A stretch of 64,000 nucleotides of DNA, taken from the NCBI RefSeq assembly GCF_001310815.1, contig NZ_BAZK01000002.1:325343-389342 (forward strand). The letters run 5' to 3'. Positions within the stretch are counted from its first letter, which is position 1; the number at the start of each line of letters is the position of its first letter. Positions 1 through 7,529 of the stretch are shown piece after piece. The translations under genes and the position numbers were made by a program. The stretch is from Pseudovibrio denitrificans JCM 12308. GTDB taxonomy: Bacteria > Pseudomonadota > Alphaproteobacteria > Rhizobiales > Stappiaceae. The notes under the pieces were generated by a model. That model saw nothing but the letters and a program-made list of their open reading frames with translations. It was not told where the DNA came from and searched no databases.

Positions 1-2
1 CA

Positions 3-962
3 GAGCTACTGGAAGCGCAGTTTGGCGGGCTGGTTTCTGCGGTTTGGGAACCGATCTTCTATCACGGTGTGTTCATGGTTCTGACCATGGGTATCGTGAT
101 TGCAGGTGTGGCGCAGGGTATTGAGCGCTCCGTTAAGGTTCTGATGCCTCTGCTGTTCATTCTCCTGATGGTTCTGGTGGTTCGCAGTGTGACCTTGCCG
201 GGTGCATGGGAAGGTATTGAGTTCTTCCTCGTACCAGACTGGTCTCAGGTGAATGGTGAGATGCTTCGCGCAGCTCTTGGTCAGGCGTTCTTCAGCTTGT
301 CGCTGGGTATGGGCGCAATGATCACCTATGGTTCTTACTTGGACAAAGACGCGGATATTCCGAATGCATCCTGCTGGGTGGTGTTCCTTGCGGCGCTTGT
401 TGGCGTGCTGGGTGGCCTGCTGGTTCTACCAGCTGTGTTTGCCTTCGGCATGGATCCAGGTGCAGGTCCAGGCCTGACCTTCATCACTCTGCCAGCCGTG
501 TTTGGTGAGATGATTGGTGGCTACGTGTTCCAGATCATCTTCTTCGCTATGCTGTTGATTGCAGCGCTGACCTCTTCTATCTCTCTGCTGGCTATTCCGG
601 TCGCTTACTTTGCTGAAGAGTACGGCATTGAGCGTAAGTGGTCTGCGATCGTGGTTGGTATTCTGATCTTCCTGATCGGCGTGCCTTGTTCCCTCGCATT
701 GGGTGTATGGGGTGAGTACAAGCTGTTCGGCATGAACTTCTTTGATCTGATGGTTTATGCGGTCGACAACTACACTCTGCCAATCGGTGGTATTCTGACT
801 TCCCTGTTTGCAGGTTGGATTGTGCTTGAGAAGATGGGCAAAGAGCTGAGCAATGATGGTTCTTTGAACTTCAAGTGGATGGCAGCGTTCACCTGGATCA
901 TGCGGATCGTTGCTCCGCTGGCGGTTGTCTGGGTGATGTTGAGCGGTCTGCTCGGCAGCTAA
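3..962 (+). CDS. Sodium-dependent SNF-family transporter (C-terminal part, 5' end outside window)
   Basis: The frame is open from the first bases, so this is the C-terminal ~320 residues of a gene starting upstream; the GTG at 69 is internal. The protein is very hydrophobic, with about seven membrane segments. The stretch with GMGAMITYGSYL and the later ALTSSISLL are typical of bacterial neurotransmitter:sodium symporters (LeuT/MhsT type), which import amino acids or amines with Na+ across the inner membrane. Substrate cannot be read from the sequence. A strong terminator follows 22 bases after the stop, so it ends its transcription unit. Confidence 0.88.
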   Translation, partial: ELLEAQFGGLVSAVWEPIFYHGVFMVLTMGIVIAGVAQGIERSVKVLMPLLFILLMVLVVRSVTLPGAWEGIEFFLVPDWSQVNGEMLRAALGQAFFSLSLGMGAMITYGSYLDKDADIPNASCWVVFLAALVGVLGGLLVLPAVFAFGMDPGAGPGLTFITLPAVFGEMIGGYVFQIIFFAMLLIAALTSSISLLAIPVAYFAEEYGIERKWSAIVVGILIFLIGVPCSLALGVWGEYKLFGMNFFDLMVYAVDNYTLPIGGILTSLFAGWIVLEKMGKELSNDGSLNFKWMAAFTWIMRIVAPLAVVWVMLSGLLGS

Positions 963-983
963 TCGCATCCCACATTAGAAATT

Positions 984-1019
984 AAAAACACCCCGGTCAG
1001 AAATGGCCGGGGTGTTTTT
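984..1019 (+). terminator. Rho-independent terminator of the SNF transporter
   Basis: A perfect 13-bp stem (984-996 with 1007-1019) has a 10-nt loop. The 3' arm ends in TTTTT. It lies just after the transporter stop codon; because A5 precedes the stem it may work on both strands. Confidence 0.9.
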
Positions 1020-1063
1020 GTGAGGCTAGGCGAACACATGGTGGACACTTGCAGAGTGCCAGA

Positions 1064-1342
1064 TCAGTGGATGTCTTTCTTGTGGTGCTCTCTGGTGTGT
1101 TCTTTGTGGTCATGCATCTTGGTGCGGTGGTGGCCGTTATCTGAATGGCCTTTTCCGGCGCGGTTTTTATGCGGGTGTTTGTGGCCTTCCGGATCGCCGC
1201 CATGCTGAGTGGCCGGATGGCTCTTGCGACCGCGCTCGTACTCTAGATGATCCTTGTTGTGCTTATGCTCCCGACCGTCATCATAGCGACGGGCCATCTT
1301 TTCCTGAGTATGGGCTGATGTGTTTTGCTGTTTTTCTGTCAT
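1064..1342 (-). CDS. Histidine-rich small protein, unknown function
   Basis: 92 residues, hydrophilic throughout, with about 15% His plus many Lys, Arg, Glu and Asp, and no signal peptide or membrane segment. GGGGAA lies 3 nt before the ATG, which supports the start. Runs such as GHKHPHKN and EHTREHHKK suggest metal binding or a disordered polycation. I do not recognise a family. It stands alone, with its 3' end facing the transporter terminator. Confidence 0.6.
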   Translation of the reverse strand: MTEKQQNTSAHTQEKMARRYDDGREHKHNKDHLEYERGRKSHPATQHGGDPEGHKHPHKNRAGKGHSDNGHHRTKMHDHKEHTREHHKKDIH

Positions 1343-1453
1343 CGCTTCCCCGCAGAACTATTGCAGCTTCTGTTCTACCATACTGGCTATAGCTGGTTTT
1401 GATGCGGTGGGATGACAGTTATTGAAAGCTGATAGTCGGGCTTAAGTCTTGAC

Positions 1454-2008
1454 TTAATTCTTTTTGAGATGAGGTTCCCGTAGCTTAAATTTGAACCGCA
1501 CTGGCAGTTTCAACTTTATGCTGCTTGATGGCAATTCTTTCGGAATTGGTGGGAGTGGAGATGCTGCTTTAAGTGCACTGAGTGTAGCTCTATCCAACAT
1601 TGGATTACCGCTAGATTTGAGGATTCTAGTCTCAGTGATTTGGCCGCTCCTATTGATGGAAAAACCCAAAAGTACGCGGCCTTGTACTTTAGCTCGAATT
1701 AAGCTCTTAGGTAGGGCTTGCTGCATGGGAGGAATAAGCAGCTGATGTACTTGGCTTTTATATTTTTTTGTAATTGAGCGTAACTTCTTCTTTGATAGCT
1801 CTGCTTTTACGATCTCATTTTCAGTTGAAGCGGCATAGCTCGGGGATAGGCTTGATAATGCAAGAGCCAAACTAATCGAGATTAAGCAATAGACTACTGG
1901 AATTCTGTAAAGTCGTAAGGTCTTAGAGTATCGAAAAGTGGTTGTTATAAAAAGAATAATGGTTCTGCTGACCAAATAAGATGAACAAAATATCAAGGTA
2001 TCCTCCAC
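1454..2008 (-). CDS. TonB C-terminal domain protein
   Basis: 184 residues. Residues ~105-175 carry the TonB C-terminal pattern: GRVLLGFSINRSGQI, then a short Leu/Ala-rich helix, then LPVRFK. Family members span the periplasm and contact outer-membrane receptors or other partners. A hydrophobic stretch ending near SPSYAAS (about residue 60) looks like a signal peptide or anchor, which makes the 35 residues before it doubtful. The GTG start is uncertain and no better ATG is in frame. No exbB/exbD or receptor gene is adjacent, so a classical energy-transducer role is not supported by context. Confidence 0.7.
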   Translation of the reverse strand: MEDTLIFCSSYLVSRTIILFITTTFRYSKTLRLYRIPVVYCLISISLALALSSLSPSYAASTENEIVKAELSKKKLRSITKKYKSQVHQLLIPPMQQALPKSLIRAKVQGRVLLGFSINRSGQITETRILKSSGNPMLDRATLSALKAASPLPPIPKELPSSSIKLKLPVRFKFKLREPHLKKN

Positions 2009-2163
2009 TCAATTATGCGGCTTTGATTGCAGAGTTTAGCGGGAGGCAATAGTGGCTGGTCTTCAGAACACAGAAGATGGGCTGATAATGTCAGCAGCCG
2101 AACTCTCTGGCCATTCTTAGCGAACGTTTCTTGCTGAGACAATGCTGCGCGAATTTCGGCAGC

Positions 2164-2192
2164 AAAAAAGGGCTGCGCGGGGCAGCCCTTTT
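2164..2192 (-). terminator. Rho-independent terminator of the tor operon
   Basis: On the minus strand an 11-bp perfect stem (2182-2192 with 2166-2176) is followed by a T run, 22 nt after the torA stop. Confidence 0.88.
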
Positions 2193-2214
2193 CGGTGTTG
2201 TGACGGAACCTGAT

Positions 2215-4650
2215 TTATCCGTTCGTTGGAGCCGTGAAGACTTTGACGTCTGGCAGTTCGCCTTCGAATTTTTCGAAGTCTGCGATGACAGTGTGGCCGC
2301 AGTTGCCCTGTGCCAGCTTGGAAGTGCCAAGGTCTGGGGTGAGGGTGTTGACGTCACCGTATGCGCAGAGGCTACCGATTTTGCCGCCTTCGACCGGGTC
2401 ATACCAGCCACCTTCGTAAAGGCGGATGACGTTTGGCATGATGTCTTCGCTGACGATCGCGCCTGCCAGTGTCTGGCCACGGTCATTGAAGATGCGGATC
2501 ACGTCGCCAGACTTGATACCGCGAGCTTCTGCATCTTTCGGGTTGACCATGCATGGTTCGCGGTCTGCAACAGCGTATCCTTCGCGAAGGATTGTGCCGT
2601 TGAGCTGTGAATGCAGACGATCGTTCGGATGGCCGGTGTTAACGTGGATCGGGAACTTGGCGTCCGGACCATCGAGACGTTCGAGTGGTTCCATCCACAT
2701 TGGGTGCGGAGGACAATCGTCGTAGCCCATTTTCTCGATGTTCTTGGAGTAGATCTCGATCTTACCGGTCGGTGTACCCAGTGGTTCTAGAAGAGGATCT
2801 TCGCGGAAGTCTGCGTAGCGGACGTACTCCTTCGCTGCTTGTGAAACTGGATGGACGACGATGCCGTCTTCCCAGAACTTCTCGAACGCAGGCATTTCCA
2901 GGTTCTTGCTTGCAGCCTGTTTTTGAGCTTGCTCGTAGTAGTGACGGATCCAGTCCATTTCGTCACGACCATCGGTGTAGGCTTCCTTGTTGCCAAGGCG
3001 GTCTGCCAAGTCAACGAAGATGTCATACTCACTGCGGGCTTCGAAGACAGGATCAACGATCTTCTTCATAGCTACAGTTGCTTTGTTGGAGTAAGAGCCC
3101 ATGGCTTCGATGTCATTGCGTTCATAAGCAGAAGCTGCCGGAAGAACGATGTCAGCAAAGCGTGCTGTAGCGGTCCACTGGTAGTCCTGAACGATCACTG
3201 TTTCCAGTTTCTGCCAGGCCTTGATCATGCGGTTGCGATCCTGATGGTGGTGGAACGGGTTGCCGCCAGCCCAGTACGCGATCTTGATGTCAGGGAAGGT
3301 GTAGCGGGTGCCGTTGAAGTCATACTCTTCGCCCGGACGTTCCAGCATCTCAACAACACGAGCCACTGGAATGGACACTGATCCTTCCATCGCACCGCCG
3401 TCGTTCATGCCGGAAAGGGCAGGGCCATCGGAGGTTGGGGTGCCGCCGTTGGAGTAATGATAGGAAAGACCGAAACCACCGCCTGGCAGGCCGATCTGAC
3501 CCAGCATGGAAGCCAGCGTGACCAGCATCCAGTGTGGCTGTTCGCCGTGGTGCTGACGTTGCAGGGACCAGCCGCTGGTGAGCATGGTGCGGTTGCCCAT
3601 GAACAGACGTGCCAGTTCTTTGATCTTATCAGCCGGGACACCGCAGATTTCTGAGGCCCATTCAGCAGATTTCGGTGTCTGATCTGTCTCACCAGTCAGA
3701 TATGGGAGGAATTTGTCGAAACCTGCGGTGTATTCGTCCATGAAGTCGACGTCATACAGCTCTTCAACAAAGAGCGTGTGTGCCATGCCGAGCATCAATG
3801 CAACATCGGTCTGTGGTTTGACCTGCACCCATTCTGCATCCATGAACTCTGCGGTTTTGGATTTGAGTGGGTCGATGCAGATGACTTTTTTGCCGGTCTT
3901 CTTGAACTCTTCAAGATAGGTGTAGCTGTCGTGATCTGCGATCAGCCAGTCAATCTGGTTGGTTTTGATTGGGTCTGCACCCCAAACGACCAGCACTTCT
4001 GTATTCTCGACAACAACAGGCCAGACAGTCTGCTGTTCGTAGACTTCCAGTGTGCCTATGACGTGCGGCATGATCACCTGAGAGGCGCCGGTTGAGTAGT
4101 CGCCTGTATGGGTGACGTTTGGCATTTGCAGGCCGCGGTTGATCAGGCGGCGCAGCAGGCTGCGGCTGTTATGGATCTTACCTGCGCTCTTCCAGCCGTA
4201 TGTGCCGGTGAAGACGCTGCGTGGGCCATGTGTTGCCTTGGCGTATTTGAGTTCCTGAGCCACCAGATCCAACGCTTTGTCCCAGCTGACGCGGACAAAA
4301 TCGTTGCTGCCACGATCTTCAACATCTGCACCACGGCCTTTTTCAAGGTAAGCGCGGCGAACCATCGGATACTTGATGCGTGATGGTGAGTAGACGGAGT
4401 CCATAACACCTGCCAGCTGGTGGCTAGGATGCGGATCCTGCTCCCAAGGTTTTACTTCTGTCCAGCGACCATCTTTGACCACTGCGCGGAAAGCACCCCA
4501 GTGACACCCGGAGAGAACTTCTCCGTTGACTGCTGCTTGTGCGAAGCGTGGTGAGAAGATGGATGGAGCCAGTACACCCAGAGCGCCCAGTGTGGAAGCG
4601 CCCTTCAGGAAGCTACGACGAGACGTATAGTTTGCAATGATTTTCGACAT
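2215..4650 (-). CDS. torA: Trimethylamine N-oxide reductase, periplasmic molybdoenzyme
   Basis: 811 residues from the ATG at 4650, chosen because AGGGA lies about 9 nt upstream and because the protein then begins with a clean Tat signal (SRRSFLKG, residues 10-17, then a hydrophobic stretch ending AQAA). The rest is a DMSO-reductase-family bis-MGD enzyme. DYSTGAS near residue 186 contains the Ser expected to ligate Mo. No N-terminal Fe-S Cys motif is present, as in TorA/DMSO reductase. It reduces TMAO to trimethylamine with electrons from TorC. E. coli TorA is 848 residues. It has its own upstream regulatory element after torD, so expression need not depend on readthrough from torC. Confidence 0.95.
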   Translation of the reverse strand: MSKIIANYTSRRSFLKGASTLGALGVLAPSIFSPRFAQAAVNGEVLSGCHWGAFRAVVKDGRWTEVKPWEQDPHPSHQLAGVMDSVYSPSRIKYPMVRRAYLEKGRGADVEDRGSNDFVRVSWDKALDLVAQELKYAKATHGPRSVFTGTYGWKSAGKIHNSRSLLRRLINRGLQMPNVTHTGDYSTGASQVIMPHVIGTLEVYEQQTVWPVVVENTEVLVVWGADPIKTNQIDWLIADHDSYTYLEEFKKTGKKVICIDPLKSKTAEFMDAEWVQVKPQTDVALMLGMAHTLFVEELYDVDFMDEYTAGFDKFLPYLTGETDQTPKSAEWASEICGVPADKIKELARLFMGNRTMLTSGWSLQRQHHGEQPHWMLVTLASMLGQIGLPGGGFGLSYHYSNGGTPTSDGPALSGMNDGGAMEGSVSIPVARVVEMLERPGEEYDFNGTRYTFPDIKIAYWAGGNPFHHHQDRNRMIKAWQKLETVIVQDYQWTATARFADIVLPAASAYERNDIEAMGSYSNKATVAMKKIVDPVFEARSEYDIFVDLADRLGNKEAYTDGRDEMDWIRHYYEQAQKQAASKNLEMPAFEKFWEDGIVVHPVSQAAKEYVRYADFREDPLLEPLGTPTGKIEIYSKNIEKMGYDDCPPHPMWMEPLERLDGPDAKFPIHVNTGHPNDRLHSQLNGTILREGYAVADREPCMVNPKDAEARGIKSGDVIRIFNDRGQTLAGAIVSEDIMPNVIRLYEGGWYDPVEGGKIGSLCAYGDVNTLTPDLGTSKLAQGNCGHTVIADFEKFEGELPDVKVFTAPTNG

Positions 4651-4745
4651 CTCTGCTGTCCCTTTATTTTGGCAGAACAAATCGATGAGTTGAGCAAGTA
4701 GCCCGATGAAAACAGCCTGTTTTCTCTGAGTGTTACCGTAGTCAC

Positions 4746-4812
4746 AGCGTGTAAACGTGGTTCGCGCGTTGATTGAACGGGATGTAAAATCGAGTAAACA
4801 GGTTGTAAATGG
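4746..4812. promoter_or_regulatory. Putative TorR-binding array upstream of torA
   Basis: The torD-torA gap contains GTAAA-type boxes at 4751, 4786, 4794 and 4804 and a TGAACGGG block at 4774. A matching array lies upstream of torC: positions 4774-4809 agree with 6756-6791 at 30 of 36 bases, and the outer GTAAA box has the same 23-bp offset from TGAACGGG in both. The orientation relative to the downstream gene is also the same. Binding by the neighbouring TorR-like regulator is inferred. Confidence 0.65.
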
Positions 4813-4818
4813 TGAGAG

Positions 4819-5502
4819 TCAGGTGGTCGTGCCTGCTTCGTTCAAACGCGCCAGATCCATGCTGAGCCAGGTGTTGAGGGCAGCAGCTAGCTGCTCATAA
4901 AAGCCCGAAGGATCAAAGCGTTTGCAGCCTTCGCAGAATGACGGCACCCAGTTGAGCAGATGGTTTGACAGGAACCAGATCTGATTTTCATGAAGTGCAT
5001 GAGCTGATGCCTGATCGCCACTGGCTTCTGCCAGAGCTTCCCTGTCGATGTATTCCGCCAACACGTTGAGCTGTACACCCAGGTGGTCTGCTGGCTCTTT
5101 CAAAGAGCTTTCTATGGATATGCCAAGTTCCTGCAGGAGTTTGTTCATATCCGCTGTCGGCTTTTGGAAGAGCGTGCCTTTTTCGTTGTAATAGGCAGAC
5201 TCGTAGGGAGGTGCAGAGTGTGCACCACCAGCGCCTAGAAACAGGCGGGAGTAGGCGGTTGCCAGATCCAGTACCTGTGTCTGGTAATCTTCTTTTGGAA
5301 GCTGCGCCATTTGAGACAGCTGGTTGGTGAAAGAGGAGAGCTCTGGTGCCAATGCAAACACATCAAGCAGGGCTTTGCCTTCCGGAGAGCTGTAGCTCTC
5401 CAGAGTTTCGATTTTCACTTCGCTGGTGAAGAAGCTTGCCAGCCAGCGGTAGACCAGAGATCTGTCACTGTTGGAAAAGGTGATGGTTTCGTGCTTACCC
5501 AT
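4819..5502 (-). CDS. torD: TorA-specific maturation chaperone
   Basis: 227 residues from the ATG at 5502, which overlaps the torC stop by 8 nt and has GGGAG upstream; an in-frame start 30 nt earlier is less likely. The all-helical sequence with LGAGGAHSAPPYESAYYNEKG and the later PADHLGVQL is typical of the TorD/DmsD (NarJ-related) family. These cytoplasmic chaperones bind the Tat leader of TorA and help molybdenum cofactor insertion. Here the order is torC-torD-torA, unlike torCAD in E. coli. Confidence 0.92.
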   Translation of the reverse strand: MGKHETITFSNSDRSLVYRWLASFFTSEVKIETLESYSSPEGKALLDVFALAPELSSFTNQLSQMAQLPKEDYQTQVLDLATAYSRLFLGAGGAHSAPPYESAYYNEKGTLFQKPTADMNKLLQELGISIESSLKEPADHLGVQLNVLAEYIDREALAEASGDQASAHALHENQIWFLSNHLLNWVPSFCEGCKRFDPSGFYEQLAAALNTWLSMDLARLNEAGTTT

Positions 5503-6154
5503 GAGCTTCACTCCCACCTGTGTCTTTGGCATTGAGCTGCAGGTACTTTTGCAGGATGCGGTATTGTTCTTTGTCCAGTGAGATGAACCGCTTCATAGCT
5601 TTGAGTGAGCCGATCCACTGGTTGGCGAGGAAATGTTCGGGATCACGCAGGCCATGACATGTGGAGCAGGCTGCGGTGTACATTTCCTTGGTGTATGCCC
5701 AGAGCTGATCACCCTCTGAGATCAGGTTCTCCTTGGAAACCCAGGTGTCGATCTGAACCTGATGCCAGGTCAGTTCGGTGTCCGGATCGACTTCCGTCTT
5801 CAGGCGCTCGATCTTGTCGACGACCTTTTTGCCGACTGTGGCGGAGAAGATGCGCTGTCCTCTGAGAGCGTAGATCACGCGATCAACTTCATCCTGCTGC
5901 CAACCTGCAATGCGGACCTTCAGGAGATCACCACTGCGCTCAAGTACAGTCACATCCGTGCCACCCATCAGGCGCCCATCGCTCTTGCCGTTGCTTTCTG
6001 CTTTGGCCTGCTCAACGAAGAAGGGCTTGCTGGTAATGGCGTAGAGATGATCGGAGGTTGCGCCTTCGTTTGCGGAGAGGGCCTGCAACTCGTCGTACAT
6101 GGCTTTGTAGCCTGAGACATATCCGGCAGTTTGTGGGCGATGCCTTTGTGGCAT
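5495..6154 (-). CDS. torC: TorC, C-terminal monoheme half (frameshifted torC)
   Basis: This frame carries the C-terminal part of pentaheme cytochrome TorC. It begins to look like protein at SGYKAMYDELQAL (about 6115); the residues before that are out-of-frame translation. It contains one CxxCH haem site (CSTCH, near residue 162) in the domain that passes electrons to TorA, and ends with the usual LLQ-type ending before torD. Restoring one T near 6115-6117 joins it to the N-terminal half and gives DMSSGYKAMYDEL, close to DMSSGF in E. coli TorC. It is therefore half of one gene, either a real mutation or a sequence error. Confidence 0.85.
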   Translation of the reverse strand: MPQRHRPQTAGYVSGYKAMYDELQALSANEGATSDHLYAITSKPFFVEQAKAESNGKSDGRLMGGTDVTVLERSGDLLKVRIAGWQQDEVDRVIYALRGQRIFSATVGKKVVDKIERLKTEVDPDTELTWHQVQIDTWVSKENLISEGDQLWAYTKEMYTAACSTCHGLRDPEHFLANQWIGSLKAMKRFISLDKEQYRILQKYLQLNAKDTGGSEAHG

Positions 6155-6666
6155 GAGATGCAGGTCTCGCCATCCTTGAAGCCTTTCTGCATGGTTTCAG
6201 AGGCTTTTGGATGCTGCTTTGCGAAATCCATAGAGTCTTGCTTATGGCAGTTGCGGCATTGCTGGGAGTCGTTGGCTTCCATCTCTGCCCAGACACTCTT
6301 GGCCATGGTCAGGCGGTGTGCTTCAAACTTCTCCTTGGTGTCGATCTTACCGGTGAGCTTGGAGTAGACCTCTTTGGCTGCTTTGATCTTGCGGAGGATC
6401 TTTGGATAAGTTTCCTTGGGTACATGGCAATCTGAACAGACCGCCTGAACGCCGGATGCGTTCGAGAAGTGCGGAGACTTCTTGTACTCCTCATAGACCG
6501 TGCTGCGCATTTCGTGACAGGAGACGCAGAAGTCCAGCGTGTTGGTGTAATCCATTGCGGTGTGAAAGCCGCCCCAGAACACAATGCCACCCGCAAATGC
6601 GCCGATGAGTAATAAGCTTATTGGAAATATTGCGGTTTTCGTCCGCAGGAGTCGCCAGATTTTCAT
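5968..6666 (-). CDS. torC: TorC, N-terminal tetraheme NapC/NirT half (frameshifted torC)
   Basis: Residues 1-184 are genuine TorC: a short cytoplasmic start, one membrane anchor (~13-34), and four haem motifs, CVSCH (47), CSDCH (77), CRNCH (137) and CISCH (169). This NapC/NirT-type domain takes electrons from menaquinol or ubiquinol in the inner membrane. After PDMS (184) the frame changes and about 48 residues are nonsense up to 5968. The remaining coding sequence continues one frame over to 5495. The intact product would be about 390 residues, as in E. coli. It is the first gene of the torCDA cluster, divergent from the regulator at 6814. Confidence 0.88.
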   Translation of the reverse strand: MKIWRLLRTKTAIFPISLLLIGAFAGGIVFWGGFHTAMDYTNTLDFCVSCHEMRSTVYEEYKKSPHFSNASGVQAVCSDCHVPKETYPKILRKIKAAKEVYSKLTGKIDTKEKFEAHRLTMAKSVWAEMEANDSQQCRNCHKQDSMDFAKQHPKASETMQKGFKDGETCISCHKGIAHKLPDMSQATKPCTTSCRPSPQTKAQPPIISTPLPASPSSLSRPKQKATARAMGA

Positions 6667-6727
6667 CTTTTATCTCTTTTGCACTCTCGGACAAGTCGGT
6701 CCGTTCAATGCTCAGAGAATTAGACTA

Positions 6728-6794
6728 AGGTTGTAAATAGCGTTTGGAGGAAATATGAACGGGGTGTAGAATGGTGTAAACATGATGTAAACAC
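6728..6794. promoter_or_regulatory. Putative TorR-binding array in the torC/torR divergent gap
   Basis: GTAAA-type boxes lie at 6733, 6766 (GTAGA), 6776 and 6787, the last three at 10-11 bp (one helical turn) spacing. Within it ATATGAACGG (6753-6762) differs by one base from the inverse of the E. coli tor box CTGTTCATAT. The whole array matches the one upstream of torA. Confidence 0.68.
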
Positions 6795-6813
6795 ACAAGC
6801 CGACAACAAGCAT

Positions 6814-7521
6814 ATGACAAACAAGGCACATATACTGGTCGTTGATGATGACCTAACCAGCCGCGTCGCTCTTTCCGGATATTTTGAGACTGAAGGATAC
6901 CGTGTTTCTGAAGCAGAAGACGGGGCGCAGATGCGTTCGGTGTTTGCGGGCGGTGATGTTGACCTGATCATGCTTGATATCCGGCTGCCAGATGATGATG
7001 GTCTGACCTTGCTGAAGGAGGTGCGCAAGCAGTCGGATGTGGGGATCATCATGGTGACGGGCCGCACAGATGAAGTGGACCGTATTGTTGCGCTTGAAAT
7101 GGAAGCGGACGACTATGTGATCAAGCCGTTCAGTCCGCGCGAGTTGCTGGCTCGTTCCAAAAATCTGCTGCGCCGGGTGAAGGCCGCGCGGGTGCCTGCT
7201 ATTGCTGATGAGCGTGTGTTGAGTTTTGCGGGCTGGTCTCTTGATCTGGACAAACGTGGGCTGCAATCGCCGGAAGGGGGGGAGGTGCGCCTGACACGCG
7301 GCGAGTTTGAGCTTCTTTCCGCGTTGGTCGAGAATAAAGGCCGTGTGCTCACCCGAGATAATCTACTGGATCACCTGAACCACCGGGAGTGGGACCCAAG
7401 TGACCGCACGGTCGATGTGCTGATTGGTCGGCTACGTCGCAAAATTGAAGTGAACCCCAAAGACCCAAGCCTGATCAGGACAGTGCATGGGATTGGTTAC
7501 GTGTTTACGGGTGTGCACTGA
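6814..7521 (+). CDS. torR: OmpR-family response regulator, TorR-like
   Basis: 235 residues. The receiver domain (1-120) has the acidic pocket DDD at 11-13, phospho-acceptor Asp55 (LDIRLP) and Lys104 (VIKPFSP). The winged-helix DNA-binding domain (~130-233) includes RLTRGEFELL and RTVHGIGYVF. It is transcribed divergently from torC, and box arrays lie before both torC and torA, so control of TMAO respiration is a strong inference. Ribosome site is weak (ACAAG). Its 3' end faces the hybrid kinase with an 8-nt gap. Confidence 0.88.
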   Translation: MTNKAHILVVDDDLTSRVALSGYFETEGYRVSEAEDGAQMRSVFAGGDVDLIMLDIRLPDDDGLTLLKEVRKQSDVGIIMVTGRTDEVDRIVALEMEADDYVIKPFSPRELLARSKNLLRRVKAARVPAIADERVLSFAGWSLDLDKRGLQSPEGGEVRLTRGEFELLSALVENKGRVLTRDNLLDHLNHREWDPSDRTVDVLIGRLRRKIEVNPKDPSLIRTVHGIGYVFTGVH

Positions 7522-7529
7522 CGTCGAGT

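Noticed and set aside
426..968. Long minus-strand open frame opposite the SNF transporter
   Set aside because: Composition (Gln, His, Arg rich) is that of an antisense shadow of a clear membrane protein gene, with no ribosome site.
2131..2610. Plus-strand frame inside torA
   Set aside because: Shadow of the torA C-terminal coding sequence; it also crosses the torA terminator.
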